Source: Methylocystis echinoides (GTDB taxonomy: Bacteria > Pseudomonadota > Alphaproteobacteria > Rhizobiales > Beijerinckiaceae). Taken from it: DNA of 64,000 nucleotides. Numbering within the stretch: the stretch's first letter is position 1; each line of letters opens with the position of its first letter. Location: assembly GCF_040687965.1 (NCBI RefSeq), contig NZ_CP156084.1:696501-760500 (forward strand). The letters are read 5' to 3'. The notes beneath the pieces were generated by a model that searched no databases, had not been told where the DNA came from, and saw only the letters and a list, made by a program, of their open reading frames with translations. The translations under genes and the position numbers were made by a program. Of the stretch, positions 27,597-36,275 are shown piece after piece.

Positions 27597-27805
27597 TATT
27601 TGCCTTCCAGCGCCCGCTTCTGATCGAGGCAGGAATCGAGCTGGGCGCGATTGAGGTCCCAATAAGACGCGCCGCAAAGCGCCTGATAGCGGCTGCTGTT
27701 GAAAAAGGACCAGAGATTGTAGCCGCCGAGCAGCAGCGCGATGACGGCGGCGACCTTGACGATCGTGTTGAAGCGCGAGATCGGATCGGAGTTTGGCTCT
27801 GACAT
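27596..27805 (-). CDS. Small single-pass membrane protein (69 residues)
   Basis: The ATG at 27805 is preceded by a perfect AAGGAGG site. The N-terminal 14 residues are polar, then one membrane helix (IVKVAAVIALLLGGYNLWSFF) and a soluble tail of about 35 residues with two Cys (ALCGAS, DSCLDQ). No family recognised. Translational coupling to the exported protein downstream suggests they act together at the envelope. Confidence 0.65.
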   Translation of the reverse strand: MSEPNSDPISRFNTIVKVAAVIALLLGGYNLWSFFNSSRYQALCGASYWDLNRAQLDSCLDQKRALEGK

Positions 27806-27893
27806 GGGCGCCTCCTTCTGCCACAATGTTAGGCCGGAAGCTGGCCGCGTCAACGTCCGTCGGGCCCGCTCGATCCAGAGCGCGGCCGCCGCG

Positions 27894-28682
27894 TCAGGCG
27901 GCGCGCTTCCTGCCGCCGCGGCTCTTGACGGGGGCGGATTGACGTCCCGTGGCCCGGACGCGCACCGCCGCCTGCTGATGCGACGGCACGTAGCCGATAT
28001 AGTCGAAGTCGATCTTCGCCTTTTCGGCGAATTCCGTGAAAGCGCGGAACTCGTGACGCCGCCAGCCGACGTAATTGAAGAATTCGTCGAAGACGAGGAT
28101 GGTTCCGGGAACGATGCGATCGGCGCAGCAGTCGAAGACCGTTTTGGTCGAAGAGTAGAGATCGCAGTCGATGTGGATGAGGGACGCCGGACCCTCGTTG
28201 CGCGCGAGAAAATCCGGCAGCGTCCGGTCGAACCAGCCGACGACCAATTCGACATTCGCCGCGACTGCGGGAAGCCCGGCGCGGAAACTGCCCTTGCCGA
28301 CGTCCGGCCGCCAATCCTCCGGCAGGCCCTCGAAACTGTCGAAGCCGTAAATCTTTTGCGGCGTCTGGGCGGCGAGGCGATTGATCGTTCGACCCGAAAA
28401 CACGCCGAATTCCAGGACCAGCCCCTCGACCTCGCGCCGGCGCATCGCTTCATCGAGCAGCGCCCCCGAATCCACGAAGGCGGGCGTTTCGGGAAGGTGC
28501 TGGGAAACGAAAATGGCGGTGTCGATCGCCGCGGCGAGCGGCGCGACGGCGTCGAGATTGGCGCCGTCGCAAGGGAACAGACCCATGCCGAACATGCGCC
28601 GGATCTCCGCCTCGGTCAGCAGGCGCAGCGTCTCCGCGACGTTGGGGATGGCGGGGGAAGGAAGGGGTTGAGCGGTTTGCAA
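27894..28682 (-). CDS. TylF/MycF-like class I SAM-dependent methyltransferase
   Basis: A 262-residue protein resembling macrocin O-methyltransferases, which methylate sugar hydroxyls. Motifs: LVLEFGVFSGRTINRLA for SAM binding, IYGFDSFEGLPEDW, LIHIDCDLYSSTKTVFD (acidic metal/SAM site) and LVFDEFFNY. The start is a TTG at 28682, seven bases after AGGAG. The C-terminal 20 residues are a basic tail. A sugar or glycan substrate is likely from family knowledge, but no glycan cluster surrounds it. Its downstream neighbour is the small membrane protein gene. Confidence 0.8.
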   Translation of the reverse strand: MQTAQPLPSPAIPNVAETLRLLTEAEIRRMFGMGLFPCDGANLDAVAPLAAAIDTAIFVSQHLPETPAFVDSGALLDEAMRRREVEGLVLEFGVFSGRTINRLAAQTPQKIYGFDSFEGLPEDWRPDVGKGSFRAGLPAVAANVELVVGWFDRTLPDFLARNEGPASLIHIDCDLYSSTKTVFDCCADRIVPGTILVFDEFFNYVGWRRHEFRAFTEFAEKAKIDFDYIGYVPSHQQAAVRVRATGRQSAPVKSRGGRKRAA

Positions 28683-28771
28683 AAAGGCGCTCCTGCTAGA
28701 GAGGTGGTGCAGCGCCCCAAAATAGCGGCGCGGCCTTTAGGGAGGCTGACCAGCGAGCGCCAAAGGCCCAA

Positions 28772-29953
28772 TCAATCCAGAGTCTGACGGAAGCGCATCA
28801 CGGCGATCGACATGGCGACGAGCGTGAAAACCGCCAAGGCGCCGGCGTCGGCGGCCAAATCGGCGAAGCCCGATCCTTTCAGCATGACCGATCGGACGAT
28901 GCGCAGGTAATGCGTGAGCGGCAGAACTTCGCCGAGAACCTGCGCCCAGCGCGGCATGCCATAGAAGGGAAACAGAAAGCCCGAAAGCAGCATGCTCGGC
29001 AGGAAGAAAAAGAAGGTCATTTGAATCGCCTGGAGCTGATTCGCGGCGATTGTGGAGAGTGTGTAGCCCATCGACAGATTGGCGATGATGAAGAGCAGCG
29101 TCAACGGCACGAGCACGAAGAGCGAGCCGACGATTGGCACGCGGAACAGAAAGCTCGAGACAATGAGAATCGTCGCCATCTGCACGGCGCCGACGAGCAC
29201 ATAGGGCGTGATCTTGCCGAGCATGATTTCAACGGGCTTCACCGGCATGGCGAGCAGCGCCTCCATCGTCCCGCGCTCGATCTCGCGCGTCACTGAAAGC
29301 GCCGTATAAATCAGCATGGTCATCGTCAGAATCGTGCCGATCAGTCCCGGCACGATGTTGCGTCGCGTCTCTCCCGCCGGATTGTAGCGCCGCTGCACCT
29401 GCAGATCGAAGGGCGGCGGGTTTTGCGCAAGCGTCGCGAGCGGTCCGGTGAGTTCGCGGTCGAGCGCCTGGGTCACCGCGCCCAAGGCCGCAGCGACCGC
29501 GCCCGCCGTCGCGGTCGGATCGGTGGCGTCGGCGACGAGGAGAACGGAAGGCCGCTCGCCGCGCACCAGCCGACGCGAGAAATCCGGCGGTATCTGGATG
29601 ACGAACTGCGCCTTGTTCGAAAGGATCAGCTTATCGGCGTCGGCCTCGCCCTGGGCGAAATAGCGGATGTCGAAATAGTCGGTGGCGCGCAGCGCGCCGA
29701 CGAGCGCGCGCGCGATGGGGCTGTCGTCGCTCGACAGCAGCGCGGTGCGCAGATGCTTGGGATCGGTGTTGATGGCGTAGCCGAACAGCAGCAACTGCAA
29801 CAGTGGAATGCCGACGATCATGCCGAGCGTCGGACGATCGCGGCGCAGCTGGATGAACTCCTTGACGAACATGGCGACGAGCCGCTGCCAGGCCTGCGCG
29901 ATCGGCCCGAGCCGCGGGGGTTTCACAGGGGCATGTCCCGGCGCGTGCGTCAT
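28772..29953 (-). CDS. ABC-2 type transporter permease (YhhJ/YbhR-like)
   Basis: A 393-residue inner-membrane permease. One N-terminal helix (MIVGIPLLQLLLFGYAI) is followed by a periplasmic domain of about 150 residues and five further helices, the usual six-helix ABC-2 pattern of YbhR/YhhJ drug exporters. The TREIERGTMEALLAMPVKPVEIM segment is the conserved cytoplasmic coupling region. It overlaps the ATPase gene by four bases (ATGA), so it is part of the three-gene exporter operon. Only one permease is present, unlike E. coli ybhS-ybhR, so it probably works as a homodimer. Confidence 0.88.
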   Translation of the reverse strand: MTHAPGHAPVKPPRLGPIAQAWQRLVAMFVKEFIQLRRDRPTLGMIVGIPLLQLLLFGYAINTDPKHLRTALLSSDDSPIARALVGALRATDYFDIRYFAQGEADADKLILSNKAQFVIQIPPDFSRRLVRGERPSVLLVADATDPTATAGAVAAALGAVTQALDRELTGPLATLAQNPPPFDLQVQRRYNPAGETRRNIVPGLIGTILTMTMLIYTALSVTREIERGTMEALLAMPVKPVEIMLGKITPYVLVGAVQMATILIVSSFLFRVPIVGSLFVLVPLTLLFIIANLSMGYTLSTIAANQLQAIQMTFFFFLPSMLLSGFLFPFYGMPRWAQVLGEVLPLTHYLRIVRSVMLKGSGFADLAADAGALAVFTLVAMSIAVMRFRQTLD

Positions 29954-30894
29954 CTGGCGCTGCGATGGTTGCGGGTCATCAAATCGATGAAAACATCTTC
30001 GAGCGTCGCCTCGTCATGCGCCCAGCGCTGCGACCTGCTGGCGTAGCGGTGCGCGATCGCCTCGATGGCGGCGGCGTCGCGTCCGCCGACATGCAAAGCT
30101 GCGCCGAAGCGCGCCACCATATCGACGCCGGGCATCGTCTTCAGCTGCTCGGCCAAAGCGTCGAGGCCTTCGCCGGAGACCACATAGGTCGTCAGGCCCG
30201 CCTTGGCGATGATGTCGTCTATCGTTCCTGACACGAGCAGCTTGCCGTCGAGGATATAGGCGATCTCGTGGCAGCGCTCGGCTTCGTCCATGTAATGCGT
30301 CGAGACGAGGACGGTCAGGCCTTCATTGGCCAGGTGATGGATTTCGTCCCAGAAATCGCGCCGCGCCTTGGGATCGACGCCCGCCGTGGGCTCGTCGAGC
30401 AGCAGCAAGGAAGGCGCCGGCAAAATGCAGGCGCCGAGCGCCAGCCGCTGCTTCCAGCCGCCCGATAGCTCGCCCGCGAGCTGATCGGCGCGCCCGGTGA
30501 GCCCGAGCCGCTCCAGCGCCGCCTGGGCGGCCTGTTCCGGGGCCGCGAGCCCGTAGATTCGCGCCACGAATTCGAGATTTTCGCGAATCGTCAGGTCGCG
30601 ATACAGCGAGAAGCCCTGCGTCATATAGCCGACGTGGCGCTTGATCTCGTCCTGCTCGGTGCGGATGTCATAGCCCAGACACCGTCCTTCGCCGGCGTCG
30701 GGCGTCAGCAGGCCGCAGAGCATGCGGATCGTCGTCGTCTTGCCGCTGCCATTGGGCCCGAGAAACCCCTGTATGTGGCCGCGCGCGACAGTGAGCGTCA
30801 GATTGTCGACGACCGTCTTCGCTCCAAACACCTTGGTGAGGCCTTTGACGTCGATGGCGATGTCGGGATGCGCGGCAATGACTTCGGCAGACAT
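29950..30894 (-). CDS. ABC transporter ATP-binding protein (YbhF/CcmA-like)
   Basis: A 314-residue ATPase with Walker A GPNGSGKTTT, the signature LSGGWKQRL, Walker B LLLLDEPTAGVD and the H-loop VSTHYMDEAERC. The C-terminal 80 residues form a regulatory domain (LTTYVVSGEGLDALAEQL and onward). It has a single nucleotide-binding domain, about half the length of E. coli YbhF. It couples to the permease downstream and the membrane-fusion protein upstream. Confidence 0.92.
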   Translation of the reverse strand: MSAEVIAAHPDIAIDVKGLTKVFGAKTVVDNLTLTVARGHIQGFLGPNGSGKTTTIRMLCGLLTPDAGEGRCLGYDIRTEQDEIKRHVGYMTQGFSLYRDLTIRENLEFVARIYGLAAPEQAAQAALERLGLTGRADQLAGELSGGWKQRLALGACILPAPSLLLLDEPTAGVDPKARRDFWDEIHHLANEGLTVLVSTHYMDEAERCHEIAYILDGKLLVSGTIDDIIAKAGLTTYVVSGEGLDALAEQLKTMPGVDMVARFGAALHVGGRDAAAIEAIAHRYASRSQRWAHDEATLEDVFIDLMTRNHRSAR

Positions 30895-30977
30895 GAGCCC
30901 GGCCCCTCAGCGGTCGTGGCCGGGATCGGCCCGGCCATCCACGCGGCGCGGCGGCGAGTCGAGCGCGCGCACGGCCG

Positions 30978-31973
30978 TCACCTCTCGGCCCCCGCCGTTT
31001 GCGCCAGCGGCGTCACCGAAACCGGCATCCCAAGCGGCAGTTCCCGCGCCCGCCCCTCGAGGCGCGCCTCCGCCTTGAAGACGAGCTTGGCCCGCTCGAC
31101 GTCGCTGAAGATGACGGGCGGCGTATATTCCTGGCGGCTGGCGACAAAGGAAATGCGGCCGAAAAGGTCATCCGGACAGCCGTCGCAGCCCACCTTCACC
31201 TGCCCGCCGATTCTCACGGCGGCGAGCCGGGGCTCCGGGACATAGAAGCGCACCTTGCGGTTTTCAGGCGGCAGCAGCGCCACGACCGGCTGGCCGGCGT
31301 TGACCACTTCGCCGGGGCGGAAGAACACGTCCTGGACGACGCCCGCCGCCGGCGCGCGAACCTTCTGCCGGCCGAGGCGGATGTCGATCGCCTCGAGCTG
31401 CGCGCGCGCCTGGCGGATGGCGGCCTCAGCCGCCTCGATCTCCTGCGAGCGGCCGGGGATCAGCGCCGCATTCACCTGCCGGCGCGCCTCCTTGACGCTC
31501 GCCTCGTCGCGTCGCAAGGCCATTTCCGCGCGGTCGAGCGTCGCTTTGGCGACATTCCCCGACCGATAGAGTTTGAGCTGGCGGTCATAGTCGTTGCGCG
31601 AGAGAGTCAAGGCCGCCTCGGCGCGCTCCAATCCCGCGTGCAACACCGCGACCTGTTCCGGGCGGTTCATCGCCGCACGCAGATTTTGCAGTTGCGCCTC
31701 GAACTGCCCGATGCGCGCCAGGGCTTCCGAGCGCTGCCGATCGAGCAGCGTCGTCGACATCGCGAACAATAAATCGCCCGGCTTGACCACGGCGCCCGCC
31801 GCCACGGCGAGACTCGCGAGCCGCTCCCCCTCATTGGGGCCAATATAGAGCACCTCGCCCTCGACATAGCCGAGAAAGGGCGCCTGAGCGGCGTCCCGAT
31901 CGCGCATCATCCGCCAGGCGAAGAAACCGCCGAGCGCGAGAAGGATTACCGCCAAAGCGGCCACGCGTCGCAT
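30978..31973 (-). CDS. HlyD-family membrane fusion protein (YbhG-like)
   Basis: A 331-residue periplasmic adaptor of the exporter. The ATG at 31973 follows AAGGAGG and begins a signal anchor (VAALAVILLALGGFFAW). The lipoyl half-motifs flank a long helical hairpin (residues about 75-200, with ARIGQFEAQLQNLRAA and EAAEAAIRQARAQLEAI). VRAPAAGVVQDVFFRPGEVV is the classical second lipoyl half, followed by a beta-barrel domain. It is the first gene of the operon with the ATPase and permease; a tripartite drug or solvent efflux role is inferred. Confidence 0.88.
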   Translation of the reverse strand: MRRVAALAVILLALGGFFAWRMMRDRDAAQAPFLGYVEGEVLYIGPNEGERLASLAVAAGAVVKPGDLLFAMSTTLLDRQRSEALARIGQFEAQLQNLRAAMNRPEQVAVLHAGLERAEAALTLSRNDYDRQLKLYRSGNVAKATLDRAEMALRRDEASVKEARRQVNAALIPGRSQEIEAAEAAIRQARAQLEAIDIRLGRQKVRAPAAGVVQDVFFRPGEVVNAGQPVVALLPPENRKVRFYVPEPRLAAVRIGGQVKVGCDGCPDDLFGRISFVASRQEYTPPVIFSDVERAKLVFKAEARLEGRARELPLGMPVSVTPLAQTAGAER

Positions 31974-32104
31974 CGCCTGCCGCCTCCTTGCGCGCAAGCC
32001 CGCCTGTCGATTCGAACCGGCGCAAACTCCTTTTGGCGCGTTGCGCGCAAAAAGGCTACAGTGCGCCGCCACAGGCGCCAGAGGGACGCGAAAAGGGATC
32101 GGAA

Positions 32105-33784
32105 ATGGCTGAAGAGATTACGGAATTGCCCGAGCGCGAAGGCATGGATTACGACGTGGTGATCGTCGGCGCGGGCCCCGCCGGCCTCGCCGCAGCGATT
32201 CGCCTCAAGCAGGTTGCGCCCGATCTTTCCGTCGTCGTCATCGAAAAGGGCTCGGAGCCCGGCGCCCATATTCTCTCCGGCGCCGTCATCGATCCCATCG
32301 GCCTCGACCGGCTGCTGCCGGACTGGCGCACGCGCGACGATGCGCCGCTCAAAACGCAGGTTCACGACGACCAGTTTCTCGTGCTCACCGAAAAGAGCGG
32401 CGTCCGCCTGCCCAACGTCCTGATGCCGAAGCTGATGAACAATCACGGCAACTTCATCGGCTCGCTCGGCAATCTCGTGCGCTTCCTCGCCGCCGAGGCG
32501 GAAGGCCTGGGCGTCGAGATCTATCCGGGCTTCGCCGGAACCGAACTCCTCTACGGCGACGCCGGCGAAGTGCGCGGAGTCGCCACCGGCGACATGGGCG
32601 TCGATCGCGACGGCGCGCCGAAGGACAGCTTCACCCGCGGCATGGAGCTGCGCGGCAAATACACGCTCTTCGCCGAGGGCGCGCGCGGCTCGCTTTCCAA
32701 GGAGCTCATCGCCAGATATGCGCTCGCCAAGGACAGCGACGTGCAGAAGTTCGGCATCGGCTTCAAGGAGCTGTGGCGCATCCCGAAGGAAAAGCACAAG
32801 CCCGGCCTCGTGCAGCATTCCTTCGGCTGGCCGCTACAGTCCGACACGGGCGGCGGCTCGTTCCTCTATCACTTCGAGGACGGGCTCGTGTCGATCGGCT
32901 TCGTGGTGCATCTCAACTATTCGAACCCGACGCTGTCGCCCTTCGACGAATTCCAGCGCTTCAAATGCCATCCGCTCGTGGCGCCGACGCTGGAGGGCGG
33001 CGAACGCCTCGCCTATGGCGCGCGCGCGCTCACCGAGGGCGGCTGGCAGAGCGTGCCCAAGCTCGTCTTCCCCGGCGGCGCGCTCCTCGGCTGCGCGGCG
33101 GGCTTCATGAACGTGCCGCGCATCAAGGGGTCGCATAACGCCATTCTCTCCGGCATCCTCGCGGCCGATCACGTCGCCGCGGCGATTTCGGAAGGGCGCG
33201 CCTATGACGAGGTGACGGCCTATGACGCCGCCTGGCGCGCTTCCGACATCGGGCGCGATCTGAAGCCGGTGCGCAACGTCAAGCCGCTCTGGTCGAAATA
33301 TGGCACCTATCTCGGCGCCGCGCTCGGCGGTCTCGACATGTGGACCAATTCACTCTTCGGCTTCTCCTTCTTCGGCACGCAGTCGCATGGCAAGCCCGAT
33401 CACGCCTGCCTGAAGCCGCTCTCCGAAGTGACGCCGATCGTCTATCCGAAGCTCACGCAAAAGCCGGCTTTCGACAAGCTCTCCTCGGTTTTCGTGTCGA
33501 ATACGAACCACGAGGAAGACCAGCCGGTGCATTTGAAGCTGAAGGACCCGTCGATTCCGATCGAGAAGAACCTGCGGGTCTATGGCGAGCCGGCGCGCCT
33601 CTATTGTCCGGCCGGCGTCTATGAAGTCGTCTACGCCGACGACGTGTCGAAAAAAGAGCCGCGCTTCGTGATCAATGCGCAAAACTGCGTCCACTGCAAA
33701 ACTTGCGACATCAAGGACCCGGCGCAAAACATCACCTGGGTGCCGCCGGAAGGCGGCGGCGGGCCCAATTATCCGAATATGTAA
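32105..33784 (+). CDS. Electron transfer flavoprotein-ubiquinone oxidoreductase
   Basis: Passes electrons from reduced ETF to ubiquinone at the inner membrane; used in fatty-acid and amino-acid oxidation. The 559-residue protein has the FAD motif VIVGAGPAGLAAAIRL near residue 20, the membrane-associated middle region with GGWQSVPKLVFPGGALLGCAAGF, and the C-terminal 4Fe-4S domain with Cys in RLYCPAGVYE and the CVHCKTC cluster motif, ending in GGGGPNYPNM. The ATG at 32105 gives the usual length. No etfAB is in the window. It is divergent from the exporter operon. Confidence 0.96.
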   Translation: MAEEITELPEREGMDYDVVIVGAGPAGLAAAIRLKQVAPDLSVVVIEKGSEPGAHILSGAVIDPIGLDRLLPDWRTRDDAPLKTQVHDDQFLVLTEKSGVRLPNVLMPKLMNNHGNFIGSLGNLVRFLAAEAEGLGVEIYPGFAGTELLYGDAGEVRGVATGDMGVDRDGAPKDSFTRGMELRGKYTLFAEGARGSLSKELIARYALAKDSDVQKFGIGFKELWRIPKEKHKPGLVQHSFGWPLQSDTGGGSFLYHFEDGLVSIGFVVHLNYSNPTLSPFDEFQRFKCHPLVAPTLEGGERLAYGARALTEGGWQSVPKLVFPGGALLGCAAGFMNVPRIKGSHNAILSGILAADHVAAAISEGRAYDEVTAYDAAWRASDIGRDLKPVRNVKPLWSKYGTYLGAALGGLDMWTNSLFGFSFFGTQSHGKPDHACLKPLSEVTPIVYPKLTQKPAFDKLSSVFVSNTNHEEDQPVHLKLKDPSIPIEKNLRVYGEPARLYCPAGVYEVVYADDVSKKEPRFVINAQNCVHCKTCDIKDPAQNITWVPPEGGGGPNYPNM

Positions 33785-33858
33785 AAGGCCTCCTTTTCGC
33801 CCTCACGCCGACGAAGCTGCTCGGCGCGAGGGCGCGAAGAGAGGGTCGGCGCGCGCTG

Positions 33859-34653
33859 ATGTTCTTCATCCTGTCCAAGATTCTCGAGTTCGTCGTCACG
33901 CCGGTTCATCTCGCGATTTTCGCGGGCACTCTCGGCGTTGCGCTCGGATTGACCCGACATAAAAAGACCGGACGCGCGCTCGCCGCCGTCGCCATTGCGC
34001 TGTTGTTGCTGATCGGATTTTCGCCGCTCCCCGACCTTCTCGCCCTGCCGCTGGAAGAGCGTTTTGCGCCGCCCCCGGCCGACGCGCCCGCGCCAGACGG
34101 GATTATCGTGCTCGGCGGCTCCGTGGATGAAAAAATGAGCGCCATCCACGACAGCGTCGCGATGAATGAGGCGGCCGAGCGGCTCACGGCGCCCATCGCG
34201 CTCAAGCGCCTCTATCCAGCGGCGCGCCTCGTCTTTACCGGCGGCTCCGGGGCGCTCGCCGGCTCGACCCATACGGAGGCGGAGGCGGTCGCCCGGTTCT
34301 GGCGCGAGGCGGGTCTCGATCGGGGCGATGTGATCTACGAGGACAAGTCGCGCAACACCTATGAGAACGCCGTCGCCACGCGCGACCTCGTGAAACCGCA
34401 GGCGGGCGAGCGCTGGCTGCTCGTGACGTCGGCGATGCACATGCCACGCTCGGTCGGCATTTTCCGCAGGGCGGGCTTTGCCGTAATCCCCTATCCTGTG
34501 GATTACCGGGCGACAGACGCGCTGCGGAACTGGAGCGCGCCCCGCCACGCCACCATAAATTTCCTGCTCGCGGAAGCCGCGTTGCACGAATGGATCGGCC
34601 TCGCCGCCTATCGGCTGACCGGCAAGACCGACGCGCTGTTTCCGGCGCCTTGA
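33859..34653 (+). CDS. YdcF-family (DUF218) membrane protein
   Basis: A 264-residue inner-membrane protein. Two N-terminal helices (LSKILEFVVTPVHLAIFAGTLG and LAAVAIALLLLIGFSPL) precede the DUF218 domain with its motifs GIIVLGGSVDE, RLVFTGGSG, EDKSRNTYENA and LLVTSAMHMPRS. This domain is found in ElyC/SanA/YdcF proteins linked to envelope polysaccharide or lipid-carrier metabolism. The ATG at 33859 lies 75 bp after the ETF-QO stop on the same strand, so read-through is possible. It is convergent with the LuxR gene. Confidence 0.85.
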   Translation: MFFILSKILEFVVTPVHLAIFAGTLGVALGLTRHKKTGRALAAVAIALLLLIGFSPLPDLLALPLEERFAPPPADAPAPDGIIVLGGSVDEKMSAIHDSVAMNEAAERLTAPIALKRLYPAARLVFTGGSGALAGSTHTEAEAVARFWREAGLDRGDVIYEDKSRNTYENAVATRDLVKPQAGERWLLVTSAMHMPRSVGIFRRAGFAVIPYPVDYRATDALRNWSAPRHATINFLLAEAALHEWIGLAAYRLTGKTDALFPAP

Positions 34654-34662
34654 CGGGCGAGG

Positions 34663-35472
34663 CTATTCGCCGCGCCGCCGGCCTCTCGTCGTGGTCGTCG
34701 GCTCCATGCTGCGGCCGCCGCCGCTTCCCGGCCAGGCGCCGTGCTTCATTTCGAGAAACAGCGCGATGGCTTGCGCGCGGTTGCGCACTTCGAGCTTCTC
34801 GAAAAGGTTGCGCAGATGAAATTTGATCGTGTTGATCGAGACGCCGAAATCCTTGGCGAGCTGGCTGTTGGTGTGGCCCGACCCCAGCGCCGACAACAGG
34901 CTGCGCTCGCGCAGCGTGAGGTTCTCCAACGGGTCGCTGCGCATCTTTCGGATGTCGACGAAGGGGAAGACCATGTCGCCCGCGGCGACGGCCGCGAGAA
35001 CGTCGAGGAGCCGCTCCGGCGGGGCGCGCTTGGAGACAAAGCCGGCGCCGCCCAGTTGCAGCGTTTCGGCAGGCGCGGCGGGATCATTGGTGCCGCTGTA
35101 GACCACGATCTTGGGCGCCGAGACCTGTCGGGACAGGGCGCGCAGCACGTCGCGCGCGTGGAGCGTCGGCAATTGCCAGCCGATGACGGCGATCGCGAAT
35201 TTCTGCTGGCGCGCCGCCTCGAGGAATTCCTCGCCGTCCGTCACCTTCAGCACCAGATTGAAGCGCTTGTCGTCGGAAAGCAGCTTGTCGAGCCCGGCGA
35301 GGATCAGCGGGCTCTTGTCGGCGATGGCGACGTCGATGCGGCCCTGAACCGACAAGGCGCCGTCGTCGTTCTCCGGGCGGGGCCGCGCCCGGCCGAGGTC
35401 GGCGTCGCCTTTGCTCCCCCGGTCGAGCTCCGTCTGACTCTCTGCAGCCCCGATCGAAGAGGTAGGCGCCAT
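34663..35472 (-). CDS. LuxR/NarL-type regulator with a degenerate receiver domain
   Basis: A 269-residue DNA-binding protein. After a polar N-terminal tail of about 45 residues comes a receiver-like domain. The phosphorylated Asp of normal receivers is replaced: the segment reads VIGWQLP, putting Gly98 where Asp should be, and the acidic pocket keeps only one Asp (AIADKSP). The conserved Lys remains (FVSKRAPP). The C-terminal part is a clear LuxR helix-turn-helix (LTLRERSLLSALGSGHTNSQ, then SINTIKFHLRNLFEKL). It is therefore probably phosphorylation-independent. The ATG at 35472 follows GGAGGAAAGA. No kinase is adjacent. Confidence 0.88.
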   Translation of the reverse strand: MAPTSSIGAAESQTELDRGSKGDADLGRARPRPENDDGALSVQGRIDVAIADKSPLILAGLDKLLSDDKRFNLVLKVTDGEEFLEAARQQKFAIAVIGWQLPTLHARDVLRALSRQVSAPKIVVYSGTNDPAAPAETLQLGGAGFVSKRAPPERLLDVLAAVAAGDMVFPFVDIRKMRSDPLENLTLRERSLLSALGSGHTNSQLAKDFGVSINTIKFHLRNLFEKLEVRNRAQAIALFLEMKHGAWPGSGGGRSMEPTTTTRGRRRGE

Positions 35473-35690
35473 TCTTTCCTCCAGGCTCGCGCGGAGCTCC
35501 GCGCATGAGCCAAAACCGCCAAAGGAGAATACCAGCGCCTTGATTGCGAGCGGTGATTCTTTTTGAAGGCGTGGGACAAATACCTGCCCGTTCGGGCGAT
35601 GGCGCTAGAATACTCGCGCTGCGCCGAGGCGCAAGCCTTATCCCACGGAACGGCTGGCTGAGACGCCATGAGATGAAAAATCAGAACCGC

Positions 35691-35736
35691 AAAAAGTTAG
35701 GCGCGCCGCATCGGCCAAAGCCGACGCGCCGCGCCT
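35691..35736 (-). terminator. Long hairpin terminator of the 37-residue membrane protein gene
   Basis: Seventeen-base arms (35699-35715 and 35720-35736) pair with two mismatches around a 4-nt loop. On the minus strand the hairpin is followed by AAC and five T (35691-35695). It begins 28 bp past the stop of the small gene, isolating it from the LuxR gene. Confidence 0.75.
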
Positions 35737-35763
35737 CGATAGGCTAAATTCTTTTCCGCTGGA

Positions 35764-35877
35764 TTAGTCGGTGAAGACCCAGCGAGCGGCGAAGTAAGCA
35801 GCCGCGCCGATGACGATGATCGCGATCATGCCGACCGGGGTCGCCGCATAGCTGGTCAATTCGAGAATAGCGCCCAT
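35764..35877 (-). CDS. 37-residue single-pass membrane microprotein
   Basis: A small gene with strong features. The ATG at 35877 has an excellent AAGGAGGAG ribosome-binding site 4 bases upstream. The predicted protein starts MGAILELTSYAATPVG, has one membrane helix (MIAIIVIGAAAYFAAR) and ends WVFTD. It ends in TAA and is followed by its own terminator. I know no family match. Such microproteins often serve as small subunits or regulators of membrane complexes, which is only an inference here. The upstream 400 bp contain no other gene. Confidence 0.7.
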   Translation of the reverse strand: MGAILELTSYAATPVGMIAIIVIGAAAYFAARWVFTD

Positions 35878-36275
35878 TATCTCCTCCTTCTGTCACACTT
35901 TTGGCGGTCGTAAAGACGAACCGACATGCTTCTATCTGCTTCGCCGTTTCGAGCGAAGTTGTCAGATTTGCGTTTTAGGATCGCATCGCGGACATGTTCC
36001 CATAGCGTAGAAACGCGACCCTCGAAAGGGTGGGCGCACATCTGTTCGGCTCTGTCCGCGCCCGGTGAGCCATATCGCTCCACAGCTTTTCATCTGTGGT
36101 TTCCGAAATGCGGTGAGCAAACGAACTATTGTAGTCGCCTACCCTTGTCAAGCGACATGGCGCGCGCCCCCGGCGGCGAGATGTCGCGGAAGAGCGGCCG
36201 ACTGGCGGAGATTGCGCTTGCCGTCGCGGACTCGTCACGCCTAATGTCCCCACGATTTTCGAGCAGAGTACGAAC
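35878..36275. promoter_or_regulatory. 398-bp divergent region with long structured leader of the microprotein gene
   Basis: No gene supported. It separates the 37-residue microprotein (minus) from the DUF1190-like gene (plus). It contains several small hairpins, for example CCACAG/CTGTGG at about 36082-36101 and a 7-bp GCGACAT/ATGTCGC repeat near 36152-36187. A perfect minus-strand TTGACA (36146-36151) could be the -35 of a promoter for the microprotein; a weak -10 would lie about 17 bases further (near 36123-36128). This would give a leader of roughly 230 bases. Confidence 0.35.

Noticed and set aside
28683-28771. tRNA or small RNA genes in intergenic gaps (also checked at 18587-18776, 38988-39080 and 44394-44504)
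   Set aside because: No cloverleaf pattern, CCA end or TTCRANY-type T-loop was seen.
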